Assembly: GCA_025351615.1 (NCBI GenBank)
Contig: JANXVP010000479.1
Location: 1 to 9,038, forward strand
Reading direction: 5' to 3'
DNA length: 9,038 nucleotides
DNA from: Ramlibacter sp.
GTDB taxonomy: Bacteria; Pseudomonadota; Gammaproteobacteria; Burkholderiales; Burkholderiaceae_C
Shown: positions 1-7,273 of the stretch, piece by piece
Numbering within the stretch: position 1 is the stretch's first letter
How the letters are laid out: each line of letters opens with the position of its first letter
Program-made: the position numbers and the translations under genes
Notes under the pieces: model-generated
Database searches by the model: none
What the model was told of the DNA's origin: nothing
What the model saw: only the letters and a program-made list of their open reading frames with translations

Positions 1-483
1 CTTGCGGTTGAAGACCTCTACCGCAGCCATCATCAGCAGCGCCCCCACCACCACCAGGATTTCCATCGGCAGGATGTTGGCGCCCAGAAACTGGATCGGC
101 GATTCAGGCAGCGGCGAGGGGAACTTCAGGTCGTCCCGGCCCCAGACGTTTTCGGCCACGTTCTTGAAGATGATGCCCAGCGCGATCGTGGACATGATCC
201 AGCCGAACTCGCTCTTGATCTTGATCGCCGGCCGCACGCCGATGCGCTCGACCACCGCGCCCTGCACCACGCCGAACAGGCACACCAGTGGGATCATCAG
301 CCAGTAATTGAGGCCGAGGCCGACCAGGGTCAGGCCGACCAGGGCGCCGAGCATGAGTGCGTCGCCTTGCCCGAAGTTCAGCGTATCAGAGGTCGCGAAG
401 GTCAGCTGGTAGCCGAACGCGATGACCGCGTAGATCATCCCTAGCGCGATACCGCTGTAGATCAACTGTGTCAGGATTTGCAT
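1..483 (-). CDS. livH: Branched-chain amino acid ABC transporter permease, LivH type (partial, C-terminal part off the left edge)
   Basis: Reading the minus strand from ATG at 483 gives 161 uninterrupted codons starting MQILTQLIYSGIALGMIY and leaving the window at base 1. LivH is one of two inner-membrane permeases of the HAAT-family ABC importers for leucine, isoleucine, valine and related compounds. Visible features are hydrophobic segments at about residues 8-30, 42-58, 60-78, 95-108 and 138-155. The family-typical LNFGQGDALMLGA stretch lies at about 35-47 and an ERIGVRP loop at 79-85. A full LivH is about 290-310 residues, so roughly half is present. No good Shine-Dalgarno precedes the ATG, but the N-terminus matches the family as I know it. 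The gene lies 99 bases downstream of the binding-protein gene on the same strand, beyond a hairpin with a T-run. LivM and the ATPases of this system are expected further left. The family is secure; the substrate is not. Confidence 0.9.
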   Translation of the reverse strand, partial: MQILTQLIYSGIALGMIYAVIAFGYQLTFATSDTLNFGQGDALMLGALVGLTLVGLGLNYWLMIPLVCLFGVVQGAVVERIGVRPAIKIKSEFGWIMSTIALGIIFKNVAENVWGRDDLKFPSPLPESPIQFLGANILPMEILVVVGALLMMAAVEVFNRK

Positions 484-530
484 GATTGCGGTGCCGATGG
501 TGGGCCGCGCGCAAGGCGACCCGGTTCACA

Positions 531-567
531 AGAAAACGCCGCCGCGGGAAGCAAGCCCGGGGCGGCG
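531..567 (-). terminator. Intrinsic terminator or attenuator between binding-protein gene and livH
   Basis: Arms at 537-548 and 556-567 form a 12-bp stem with one mismatch around a 7-base loop, almost all G-C. On the minus strand the stem is followed at once by TTTTCT (531-536). It starts 16 bases past the stop codon of the binding-protein gene and lies before livH on the same strand. The form fits a rho-independent terminator. Its place inside a transport operon suggests partial termination, which would make the periplasmic binding protein in excess over the membrane parts. Termination efficiency cannot be judged from sequence alone. Confidence 0.65.
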
Positions 568-582
568 CGGCATGATTGTGGC

Positions 583-1818
583 TTACTTTTTGGCCGGAGC
601 GAGGGCTCCCTTGGCGTTGGCGTCCTTCAGGCGGACTTCCGACGCCTTTTTCTGGTCATCGGGATAGGCGTACACCACTCGCTGGCCTTTCACCTCGCCG
701 AACACCGGGATGTTGGCGGTAATCGCGTCATGATCGCCCTTGGAAAAAGGCTTGTTGTAGGTGGTCACCACGCCGTCGACTGGAGTCTTCAGGTCTTCCA
801 GGGCCGCCTTGATCTTGGGCCCGTCGGTCGAGCCGGCCTGCTTGATCGCGGCGGCCAGCAGGTAGATCGAATCGTAGCCCTGGGCCGCCGAAACCGGCGA
901 GTCAATGCGGCTGTTCTTTGGGTTGAAGGTCTTGAGGTAATTGACGATGAAGGACTGGCGCTTGGGCGTCGTCGGCTCCTGGATGAAGGTCTGCGGCATG
1001 CGCGCGCCCTCCCCGCCGGGGCCGGCGTTGTCGATGTAGTTGGCCATCGACAGGGTCCAGCTGCCCACCATTGGAACCTTCCATCCCAGCTTGGTCATGC
1101 CGTTGGCGATCTGCGCCAGTTCGGGACCGATGCCATAAGTCAGCACCGCCTCGGCGCCGGCTTCCTTGGCTTTCAGCAACTGCGCCGTCATGTCCACATC
1201 CTTGATGTTGAACTTCTCGACCGCCACCGGCTTGATGCCTTTAGCCGCCAGCGCTTTTTCCAGGTCTTCCCGGCCGAGCTGGCCGTAGTTGGTCGAATCG
1301 GCCAGGATGGCGACTTTCTTGAAGCCCCGACGGGTGATCGCTTCTTCCACGATCATGGGCGCCTGGATGCTGTCGTGTGCCGAATTGCGGAAGACGTAAT
1401 TTTCCGGCTGGTCGTCGAACTGGTGCGTGATCAGCGAACCGGTCGCTACGTTGTTCATCACCGGGATCTTGGCGTCCTGGAAGAAGCGTTGCGAGGCCAG
1501 GGCGACACCGGTGTTGATGTAGCCCACGGTGGCCGTCACCTTTTCCTTGTTGATCAGCTCCTGGGCGATCTGCACGCCCCGCTCGTTCTTGGCCTCGTCG
1601 TCGCGCTCGACCAGCAGGATCTTGCGACCGAGCACGCCGCCGGCCTTGTTGATTTCCTCGGTGGCGAGCCGCACGCCGTCGCGCATGCTCACTCCCATGG
1701 ACGACGAGCCGCCGGTGAAAGGACCGGCGACTCCAATCTTGATCGGGTCTGCGGCGACCGCCAGACCGGCGGAAAGGATCAGGGCCGACACAGCGGTCAG
1801 CTTGAGGTAATGCATCAT
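583..1818 (-). CDS. Periplasmic substrate-binding protein of a branched-chain amino acid-type ABC transporter (LivK/LivJ-like)
   Basis: The 411-residue product is exported to the periplasm, captures the solute and delivers it to the LivH/LivM permease. The first 22-23 residues form a Sec signal peptide: a short start with K6, a hydrophobic core, and AVAA before DPIKIG. The mature part begins IKIGVAGPFTGGSSSMGVS, the typical first strand and ligand loop of the Peripla_BP_6/COG0683 fold. GGVLGRKI and DSTNYGQLGREDLEKAL follow at the expected spacing, and a lysine-rich tail ends the protein. Length is a little above the usual 370-400. Two ATGs are adjacent (1818 and 1815). GGAGA at 1826-1830 lies 7 bases before the first, so 1818 is chosen. 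The gene is divergent from ppk2 and leads an operon with livH. The ligand cannot be told from sequence: branched-chain amino acids are the default guess, but this family also binds amides, urea and aromatic acids. It differs clearly from the second binding protein at 8010. Confidence 0.92.
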   Translation of the reverse strand: MMHYLKLTAVSALILSAGLAVAADPIKIGVAGPFTGGSSSMGVSMRDGVRLATEEINKAGGVLGRKILLVERDDEAKNERGVQIAQELINKEKVTATVGYINTGVALASQRFFQDAKIPVMNNVATGSLITHQFDDQPENYVFRNSAHDSIQAPMIVEEAITRRGFKKVAILADSTNYGQLGREDLEKALAAKGIKPVAVEKFNIKDVDMTAQLLKAKEAGAEAVLTYGIGPELAQIANGMTKLGWKVPMVGSWTLSMANYIDNAGPGGEGARMPQTFIQEPTTPKRQSFIVNYLKTFNPKNSRIDSPVSAAQGYDSIYLLAAAIKQAGSTDGPKIKAALEDLKTPVDGVVTTYNKPFSKGDHDAITANIPVFGEVKGQRVVYAYPDDQKKASEVRLKDANAKGALAPAKK

Positions 1819-1870
1819 GAGGAAGTCTCCGGGTCGATTGTGGGACAGGCTCGGGCGGCCTTTGGGCGTT

Positions 1871-1896
1871 GTTGCACGCGCACGCGCGCCGGCAAC
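1871..1896. promoter_or_regulatory. Imperfect dyad in the divergent intergenic region (possible operator or 5' leader hairpin)
   Basis: GTTGC at 1871-1875 and GCAAC at 1892-1896 are inverted repeats. Inside them GCGC (1878-1881) pairs with GCGC (1886-1889) around a 4-base centre, with a 2x2 mismatch between the two stems. The element lies 53-78 bases before the start codon of the minus-strand binding-protein gene. It could be a repressor site or a leader hairpin. A short AT-rich patch beside it (1903-1911) would suit a -10 region, but I found no convincing -35 partner on either strand. The alternating CG content also makes chance pairing possible. Confidence 0.3.
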
Positions 1897-1938
1897 TCCC
1901 GCTATGTTAATTGCGCCGTGCTTACGAGAGCCTGTCGA

Positions 1939-1968
1939 TTTCCCGCGAAAAGGTCAAACCACGGGAAA
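1939..1968. promoter_or_regulatory. Inverted repeat TTTCCCG/CGGGAAA in the divergent intergenic region
   Basis: TTTCCCG (1939-1945) and CGGGAAA (1962-1968) are perfect 7-bp inverted arms separated by 16 bases. The site sits about midway between the divergent start codons at 1818 and 2066. Its position fits an operator shared by the transporter operon and ppk2, but no regulator gene is nearby and the assignment is inference. The rest of the 247-base gap (1819-2065) shows no clear sigma-70 promoter and no gene. Confidence 0.3.
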
Positions 1969-2065
1969 ACCCTGATGCCGCGGCGCGGAGGAAGCAATCC
2001 GAATCGGCCCGCCCCCTAATTCGGACGGCGCAGGCATACCATGGCCGTTTTTCCGCACAAGCGCC

Positions 2066-2920
2066 ATGGCATCCCTATCCACGAAGGCCGCAAAAGAACT
2101 CCGTGTCCTGCTCAAGCCATGGCAACTGCGAACCGGCCCGGGCAAACCGGTAGCGCTGTCGAAATTCGACCCGGCAGCCAAGCCGTTTTCGAATGGCGAC
2201 AAGGGCCACGACAAGCTTGCCGTCGAGTCGCTCGCCGTGGAGATCGACGGGCTGCAGGATGTGCTGTTCGCGGACCGCCGCTTCAAGGTGCTGATCGTGC
2301 TTCAGGGCATGGACGCCGCGGGCAAGGACGGCACCGTCCGCGGCGTGTTCGGCCGGGTCAGCCCGCTGGGGGTGCGGACCGCAAGCTGGAAGGCGCCGAC
2401 CGAGCAGGAGCGGGCCCATGATTTTCTCTGGCGCATCCACCAGCGCATTCCGGCTGCCGGCGAGATGATGATCTTCAACCGCAGCCATTACGAGGACGTG
2501 CTGGTCCCAGTGGTGATGGGCTCCCTGTCGGCGGCGGAAACCGACCAGCGCTTTCGCCAGATCAACGATTTCGAGCGGCTTCTGGTCGAAACCGGCACCG
2601 TGGTGCTCAAATTCATGCTGCACATCAGCCGGGACGAACAGCGGGCGCGACTGCAGGAACGCATCGACGATCCGACCAAGGCCTGGAAATTCATGGCCGG
2701 CGACCTGGACGTCCGCAAGCGCTGGACCGAATATATGGCGGCCTACGAGGCCCTGCTGGCAGCGACCGGCACCGCGCTCGCTCCCTGGGTCATCGTGCCT
2801 GCCGATTCCAAGACCCATCGCAACCTGATGATCGCGACGCTGGTGAAGGAGACGCTGCGCTCACTGGGACTGCGCTACCCGCCGCCCGACGCCGCGGTCC
2901 AGGGCATGAAGGTGGTCTGA
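2066..2920 (+). CDS. ppk2: Polyphosphate kinase 2 family nucleotide phosphotransferase (class III-like)
   Basis: The 284-residue soluble protein has the PPK2 P-loop kinase fold, which transfers phosphate between inorganic polyphosphate and nucleotides in the cytosol. Visible motifs are Walker A GMDAAGKDG at 81-89, HDFLWR at 118-123, the Walker B-type strand IFNRSHYEDVLV at 136-147, and the Arg-rich lid at about 189-210 (SRDEQRARLQERIDDPTKAW). RKRWTEYMAAYE at 217-228 and WVIVPADSKTHRNL at 241-254 follow. The FNRSHYEDVLV form, the HDFLWR motif and the single-domain length of about 280-300 fit the group often annotated as polyphosphate:AMP/ADP phosphotransferase (class III). Members of that group can phosphorylate both AMP and ADP, but the exact nucleotide is not fixed by what I can see. 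ATG 2066 is the only sensible start, though no clear Shine-Dalgarno precedes it. The gene is divergent from the binding-protein operon and 104 bases upstream of icmF. The operator between them suggests icmF has its own promoter, so co-transcription is uncertain. Confidence 0.93.
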   Translation: MASLSTKAAKELRVLLKPWQLRTGPGKPVALSKFDPAAKPFSNGDKGHDKLAVESLAVEIDGLQDVLFADRRFKVLIVLQGMDAAGKDGTVRGVFGRVSPLGVRTASWKAPTEQERAHDFLWRIHQRIPAAGEMMIFNRSHYEDVLVPVVMGSLSAAETDQRFRQINDFERLLVETGTVVLKFMLHISRDEQRARLQERIDDPTKAWKFMAGDLDVRKRWTEYMAAYEALLAATGTALAPWVIVPADSKTHRNLMIATLVKETLRSLGLRYPPPDAAVQGMKVV

Positions 2921-2935
2921 CAGCAGCACTTCCGG

Positions 2936-2957
2936 TTGACGTTGACGTCAACGTCAA
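2936..2957. promoter_or_regulatory. Perfect 22-bp palindrome upstream of icmF, probable operator
   Basis: The left half-site TTGACGTTGAC (2936-2946) is followed directly by its exact reverse complement (2947-2957), with no spacer and no mismatch. It contains ACGT-type cores in symmetrical positions. It starts 15 bases after the ppk2 stop and ends 67 bases before the icmF ATG. A perfect dyad of this length in an intergenic gap is the classic form of a site for a dimeric regulator such as a TetR, MerR or GntR protein. From memory it resembles operators described for regulators of branched-chain amino acid and acyl-CoA breakdown in Proteobacteria (the LiuR/LiuQ type). I could not verify that likeness, and no regulator gene is in the window. 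Confidence 0.75.
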
Positions 2958-2964
2958 GTAAGGT
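2936..2964 (+). promoter_or_regulatory. icmF: Candidate sigma-70 promoter of icmF overlapping the palindrome
   Basis: TTGACG (2936-2941) matches the -35 consensus at five of six bases. It is 17 bases from TAAGGT (2959-2964), which is a weak -10. TAAGAT at 2972-2977 is a better -10 but lacks a good -35 at the right distance. In the first arrangement the palindrome covers the -35 box and the spacer, so a bound protein would block RNA polymerase. A MerR-type activator would be expected to need a longer spacer, about 19 bases. Confidence 0.35.
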
Positions 2965-3024
2965 CGCCGATTAAGATAGCGTTACAGTTGCCTCTGCAGG
3001 GCCGCGTGCACCCGGAGACCTCCC

Positions 3025-6000
3025 ATGACCGACCTGTCCGCCGAATTCAAGGCGCTCGCGAGCTACCGCCCCAAGAACAAGGTGCGCTTTGTCACGGCAG
3101 CCAGCCTGTTCGACGGCCACGATGCTGCGATCAACATCATGCGGCGCATCCTGCAGGGTATGGGCGCCGAGGTGATCCACCTGGGTCACAACCGCAGTGT
3201 GGACGACGTGGTGACCGCGGCTTTGCAGGAAGATGTCCAGGGCATCGCGATCAGCTCCTACCAGGGCGGCCACGTCGAATATTTCAAATACATGGTCGAT
3301 CTGCTGCGCCAGCGGGGCGGCGAACACATCCAGGTGTTCGGCGGCGGTGGCGGCGTGATCGTGGCGCCGGAAATCCGCGAACTGCACGACTACGGCGTGA
3401 CCCGCATCTACAGCCCCGAGGACGGCCAGCGCATGGGTCTCGCGGGAATGATCGGCGAAATGGTGATGCGCTGCGACAGGGATCTCGGTGGCGAGTCGCC
3501 ACAGGACCTGGCGGCGATCCAGTGCGGCGCCGGAATGAACTGGCGGGCCCTGGCCCGGTTCATCACCGCGATCGAGAATTCCGTTCTCAAGCCGGCCGTG
3601 GTCCAGGAACTGCGCGCACAGGCCGCCGCAAAAAAGGCCGCGGTGCTTGGCATCACCGGCACCGGAGGCGCGGGCAAGTCGTCGCTCACCGACGAGCTGA
3701 TCCGGCGTCTGAGACTGGACCAGGACGACAGCCTGCGGATCGCCGTGATCTCGATCGACCCCTCGCGCCGCAAGAGCGGAGGCGCACTGCTCGGGGACAG
3801 GATCCGGATGAACGCGATCGGTCCCTGGAACGATGGGCCGCGCGTCTTCATGCGCTCGCTGGCCACCCGCGACTTCGGCAGCGAGATCTCGGCCGCCCTG
3901 CCCGACGTGATCGCGGCCTGCAAGGTGGCGGGCTTCGACCTGATCGTGGTCGAAACCTCGGGCATCGGCCAGGGCGACGCGGCCATCGTCCCGCATGTCG
4001 ACGTGCCGATCTACGTGATGACCCCCGAATTCGGCGCCGCCAGCCAGCTTGAAAAGATCGACATGCTGGACTTTGCGGAGTTCGTGGCGATCAACAAGTT
4101 CGACCGCAAGGGCGCGCTGGACGCGTTGCGTGACGTCTCCAAGCAGGTGCAGCGCAACAAGGAAGCCTGGGGCAAGCGCCCCGACGAAATGCCGGTGTTC
4201 GGAACCATGGCCGCCCGCTTCAACGACGACGGAATCACGGCGCTCTACCACGCGATGAAGCCCCGGCTGGCGCAACTGGGCGTGATCCTCAAGGAAGGCC
4301 GGTTGCCGCTGGTGACCGGGCGCCACAGCACCAACCAGACCCCAGTGGTGCCCGCGGCGCGAACCCGTTACCTGGCCGAGATCAGCGACACCGTGCGCGG
4401 CTACAAGAAGCGGGCGCGCGAACAGGCGACGCTGGCCCGTGAAGTGCAGCAGCTGCGGGAAGCAGCGCGCATGCTCAAGGTTGACAAGCCGGACCGGGCG
4501 CCGGCGGCGGAAGCGGCACTGGACCTGGCCGGTGTGCGCAAGGCCCGCATGGACAAGGACGCCCTGCACTTGCTGCAGCAGTGGCCTGCCATGCAGCAAG
4601 CCTATTCGGGCGACGAGTACGTGGTGAAGATCCGCGACAAGGAAATCCGCACGGCGTTGACCACCAGGTCGCTGTCCGGAACCACCATCCGCAAGGTGAG
4701 CCTGCCGACCTGGGAAGACCACGGCGAAATCCTCAAGTGGCTGATGCTGGACAACGTGCCCGGCAGCTATCCCTATACCGCCGGCACCTTCGCCTTCAAG
4801 CGCGAGGGCGAGGACCCAACGCGGATGTTCGCCGGCGAGGGTGACGCCTTCCGCACCAACACGCGCTTCAAGCTCCTGAGCTCGGGGATGGCTGCTAAGC
4901 GCCTGTCCACGGCGTTCGACTCGGTCACCCTGTACGGCAACGATCCCGATCCTCGGCCCGACATCTACGGCAAGGTCGGCAACTCCGGCGTCTCGATCGC
5001 AACCCTGGATGACATGAAGGTGCTGTACGGTGGCTTCGATCTGTGCAGTCCGTCCACGTCGGTTTCGATGACGATCAATGGTCCCGCTCCCACCATCCTG
5101 GCGATGTTCATGAACACCGCCATCGACCAGAACCTGGAGAAATTCCAGGCCGACAATGGCCGTGAGCCCACCGACACCGAGGCGGCCAAGATCCGCGAAT
5201 GGGTGCTGGCCAACGTCCGCGGCACGGTGCAGGCCGACATCCTGAAGGAAGACCAGGGCCAAAATACCTGCATCTTCTCGACCGAGTTCAGCCTCAAGGT
5301 CATGGGCGACATCGCGGAGTATTTCGTGCACCACAATGTGCGCAACTTCTACAGCGTATCGATTTCCGGTTACCACATCGCAGAAGCCGGCGCCAATCCG
5401 ATCAGCCAGCTGGCTTTTACCCTGTCGAACGGCTTCACGTTTGTCGAGGCCTATCTCGCCCGCGGCATGCACGTGGACGACTTTGCACCCAACCTGTCGT
5501 TCTTTTTCTCCAACGGCATGGACCCGGAATACACAGTGATGGGTCGGGTCGCCAGGAGAATCTGGGCGGTCGCGATGAAAGAAAAGTATGGCGCCAACGA
5601 GCGCAGCCAGAAGCTGAAATACCACATCCAGACCTCGGGCCGCAGCCTGCACGCCCAGGAAATCCAGTTCAACGACATCCGCACCACGCTGCAGGCACTG
5701 ATCGCGATCTACGACAACTGCAATTCGCTGCACACCAACGCATTCGACGAGGCGATCACCACGCCGACCGAGGACAGTGTCCGGCGGGCCATGGCGATCC
5801 AGCTGATCATCAACCGCGAGTGGGGCCTGGCGAAGAACGAAAACCCGAGCCAGGGCGCGTTCATCATCGAGGAGCTGACGCAGCTGGTGGAAGAAGCCGT
5901 GCTCACCGAGTTCGAGCGCATTGCGGAGCGCGGCGGCGTGCTGGGCGCCATGGAAACCGGCTACCAGCGCGGCCGGATCCAGGACGAATCGATGCACTAC

Positions 6001-6318
6001 GAAATGCTCAAGCACACGGGCGAGTTGCCGATCGTGGGCGTCAACACCTTTCGCAATCCGCACGGCGACGCCGTGCAGGACAAGCTGGAACTGGCTCGGT
6101 CCACCGAACAGGAAAAGCAGGGTCAGTTGCAGCGCCTGCGCGACTTCCATCAGCGCCATGCCAGCGCCTCTCCGCCGATGCTGACGAGGCTGCAGCAGGC
6201 GGTGATCGACAATCGCAACGTCTTCGAGGTGCTGATGGACGCCGTGCGGGTTTGTTCGCTGGGCCAGATCACCCACGCGCTGTTCGAGGTGGGCGGCGAG
6301 TACCGCCGCAACATGTGA
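3025..6318 (+). CDS. icmF: Fused isobutyryl-CoA mutase IcmF (B12 domain, GTPase chaperone and mutase in one chain)
   Basis: The 1097-residue cytosolic enzyme interconverts isobutyryl-CoA and n-butyryl-CoA using adenosylcobalamin, and carries its own G-protein chaperone. The N-terminal B12 domain has [10 protein letters not shown] (28-37) with H32 as the likely cobalt ligand, then SSYQGGH (77-83) and GGGGG (106-110). The MeaI-type GTPase domain has the P-loop GTGGAGKS (212-219), [16 protein letters not shown] (244-259), ETSGIGQGD (310-318) and NKFD (357-360). A linker leads to the mutase barrel from about 540, with YPYTAGTF (582-589) and [11 protein letters not shown] (779-789, H784 at the catalytic His position). 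F602 and Q746 stand where methylmalonyl-CoA mutase has Tyr89 and Arg207. Their spacing of 144 equals that of F598/Q742 in Cupriavidus metallidurans IcmF as I recall it, supporting isobutyryl-CoA as substrate. IcmF proteins can also act on isovaleryl/pivalyl-CoA. GGAGA at 3014-3018 fixes the start. The gene appears intact and full length. Confidence 0.97.
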   Translation: MTDLSAEFKALASYRPKNKVRFVTAASLFDGHDAAINIMRRILQGMGAEVIHLGHNRSVDDVVTAALQEDVQGIAISSYQGGHVEYFKYMVDLLRQRGGEHIQVFGGGGGVIVAPEIRELHDYGVTRIYSPEDGQRMGLAGMIGEMVMRCDRDLGGESPQDLAAIQCGAGMNWRALARFITAIENSVLKPAVVQELRAQAAAKKAAVLGITGTGGAGKSSLTDELIRRLRLDQDDSLRIAVISIDPSRRKSGGALLGDRIRMNAIGPWNDGPRVFMRSLATRDFGSEISAALPDVIAACKVAGFDLIVVETSGIGQGDAAIVPHVDVPIYVMTPEFGAASQLEKIDMLDFAEFVAINKFDRKGALDALRDVSKQVQRNKEAWGKRPDEMPVFGTMAARFNDDGITALYHAMKPRLAQLGVILKEGRLPLVTGRHSTNQTPVVPAARTRYLAEISDTVRGYKKRAREQATLAREVQQLREAARMLKVDKPDRAPAAEAALDLAGVRKARMDKDALHLLQQWPAMQQAYSGDEYVVKIRDKEIRTALTTRSLSGTTIRKVSLPTWEDHGEILKWLMLDNVPGSYPYTAGTFAFKREGEDPTRMFAGEGDAFRTNTRFKLLSSGMAAKRLSTAFDSVTLYGNDPDPRPDIYGKVGNSGVSIATLDDMKVLYGGFDLCSPSTSVSMTINGPAPTILAMFMNTAIDQNLEKFQADNGREPTDTEAAKIREWVLANVRGTVQADILKEDQGQNTCIFSTEFSLKVMGDIAEYFVHHNVRNFYSVSISGYHIAEAGANPISQLAFTLSNGFTFVEAYLARGMHVDDFAPNLSFFFSNGMDPEYTVMGRVARRIWAVAMKEKYGANERSQKLKYHIQTSGRSLHAQEIQFNDIRTTLQALIAIYDNCNSLHTNAFDEAITTPTEDSVRRAMAIQLIINREWGLAKNENPSQGAFIIEELTQLVEEAVLTEFERIAERGGVLGAMETGYQRGRIQDESMHYEMLKHTGELPIVGVNTFRNPHGDAVQDKLELARSTEQEKQGQLQRLRDFHQRHASASPPMLTRLQQAVIDNRNVFEVLMDAVRVCSLGQITHALFEVGGEYRRNM

Positions 6319-6320
6319 GG

Positions 6321-6354
6321 CGCAGCCAGCTTCGGGCCGGAAAGTCCGGCTGCG
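6321..6354 (+). terminator. Hairpin downstream of icmF (weak terminator candidate)
   Basis: GCCGGA (6336-6341) and TCCGGC (6345-6350) form a perfect 6-bp stem with a 3-base loop. An alternative pairing joins CGCAGCC (6321-6327) to GGCTGCG (6348-6354). The hairpin begins 2 bases after the icmF stop. No T-run follows, so intrinsic termination is doubtful; it may instead protect the mRNA 3' end. The rest of the gap to the livG start (6355-6498) holds an AT-richer patch at about 6390-6412 with GGGCTTAACCC, and CCCTAGGAT at 6434-6442. These may be part of a promoter for the transport genes, but I cannot assign -35 and -10 boxes. Confidence 0.3.
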
Positions 6355-6487
6355 GTGGCCGGGCTCCCGCCGGTCCTGCCAGTCCCCGCAAAACTACTTA
6401 GGGCTTAACCCACTACCGCAGTGCAGCAACGGTCCCTAGGATACGCCATCTTCGCCCGGCGAGCCGGGTTCATGGGTCCGAAGCCGC

Positions 6488-6492
6488 AGGAG
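6488..6492 (+). promoter_or_regulatory. livG: Shine-Dalgarno AGGAG that points to a TTG start for livG
   Basis: AGGAG lies 6 bases before TTG at 6499. The other in-frame starts, GTG 6421 and ATG 6472, have no comparable site in front. The protein from TTG begins (M)PAEFILETRGLTKEF, which matches the usual N-terminus of LivG proteins, whereas the earlier starts add 9 or 26 residues with no family counterpart. Confidence 0.6.
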
Positions 6493-6498
6493 CGCGAT

Positions 6499-7272
6499 TT
6501 GCCAGCTGAGTTCATTCTAGAGACGAGGGGCCTGACGAAGGAGTTCAAGGGCTTCATCGCGGTCAACAACGTCGACCTGAAGGTGCGCCGCGGACACATC
6601 CATGCCCTGATCGGGCCGAACGGCGCCGGAAAGACCACGTTTTTCAACCTGCTGACCAAATTTTTGCACCCGACATCGGGCTCCATCACCTACAACGGCG
6701 TGGACATCACGCACGAGCGCCCGGCCCAGACGGCGCGTCGCGGCATCGTCCGGTCGTTCCAGATTTCAGCGGTCTTCCCGCACATGAGCGTGCTCGAAAA
6801 CGTCCGCGCTGCGCTGCAGCGCAACCTGGGCAACTCGTTCCACTTCTGGAAATCGGAGAAGTCGCTGGTCCCGCTGCACGAGCGGGCGCGTGAGCTGCTG
6901 GCGACAGTCGGACTGCAGGACTTCGCGGATGAGACAACCGTGAACCTGCCCTACGGGCGCAAGCGCGCCCTGGAGCTGGCCACCACCATGGCCCTGGAGC
7001 CGGACCTGATGCTGCTGGACGAGCCGACCCAGGGCATGGGCCACGAAGATGTGAACCGCGTCACGGACCTGATCAAGAAAGTGTCGGCCGGGCGCACGAT
7101 CCTGATGGTGGAGCACAACATGGGCGTGGTGTCGTCCATCGCGGACCGCATCACGGTGCTGCAGCGCGGCGCGATCATCGCCGACGGGCCCTACGCCGAA
7201 GTGTCGGCCAATCCGCTGGTGATCGAGGCTTACATGGGCACCGGCGACGCCGCCCTGCAAGGGGCTCATTGA
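6499..7272 (+). CDS. livG: Branched-chain amino acid-type ABC transporter ATP-binding protein, LivG type
   Basis: The 257-residue ATPase is one of two cytoplasmic nucleotide-binding subunits that power a HAAT-family importer. Counting from the TTG start, it has Walker A GPNGAGKTT (39-47), Q-loop RSFQIS (85-90), Walker B LMLLDEP (170-176) with catalytic E175, and H-loop VEHNM (204-208, H206). The ABC signature is degenerate: LPYGRKRALELA (150-161) instead of LSGGQ or the LSYGQ common in LivG. DEPTQGMGHEDV (174-185) also differs from the usual DEPAAGLNP. Both look like subgroup traits rather than decay, since all catalytic residues remain. The start is TTG 6499, chosen by its AGGAG; ATG 6472 is the main alternative and would add 9 residues. 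The stop is followed after one base by livF, so the two are co-transcribed and probably translationally linked. Permease genes of this system are not in the window, unless it shares those of the divergent left-hand operon. The solute is unknown. Confidence 0.92.
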   Translation: MPAEFILETRGLTKEFKGFIAVNNVDLKVRRGHIHALIGPNGAGKTTFFNLLTKFLHPTSGSITYNGVDITHERPAQTARRGIVRSFQISAVFPHMSVLENVRAALQRNLGNSFHFWKSEKSLVPLHERARELLATVGLQDFADETTVNLPYGRKRALELATTMALEPDLMLLDEPTQGMGHEDVNRVTDLIKKVSAGRTILMVEHNMGVVSSIADRITVLQRGAIIADGPYAEVSANPLVIEAYMGTGDAALQGAH

Positions 7273-7273
7273 A

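Noticed and set aside
478..2019. A 513-codon plus-strand open frame opposite the binding-protein gene
   Set aside because: The minus strand holds a clear secreted binding protein with signal peptide and Shine-Dalgarno; the plus-strand product has no family features and crosses the divergent gap.
2041..2421. ATG 2041 opening a 126-codon frame overlapping the start of ppk2
   Set aside because: It is out of frame with ppk2, its product is low-complexity Arg/Gly/Ala, and no ribosome site precedes it. The three CCATGGC copies here (2039, 2064, 2116) look like chance.
2075..2818. A 247-codon minus-strand frame opposite ppk2
   Set aside because: Shadow of the PPK2 gene; His/Gly/Arg-rich and without any motif.
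2971..6276. A very long open frame on the minus strand (about 1100 codons) opposite icmF
   Set aside because: It is the antisense shadow of icmF in high-GC DNA: its product is rich in His, Arg, Gly and Val without any recognisable fold, while the plus strand encodes a full IcmF with all motifs.
3025..6318. Reading this gene as methylmalonyl-CoA mutase or as a separate MeaB-type GTPase
   Set aside because: All three domains are in one uninterrupted frame in the IcmF order (B12, GTPase, mutase), and F602/Q746 replace the Tyr/Arg needed for methylmalonyl-CoA.
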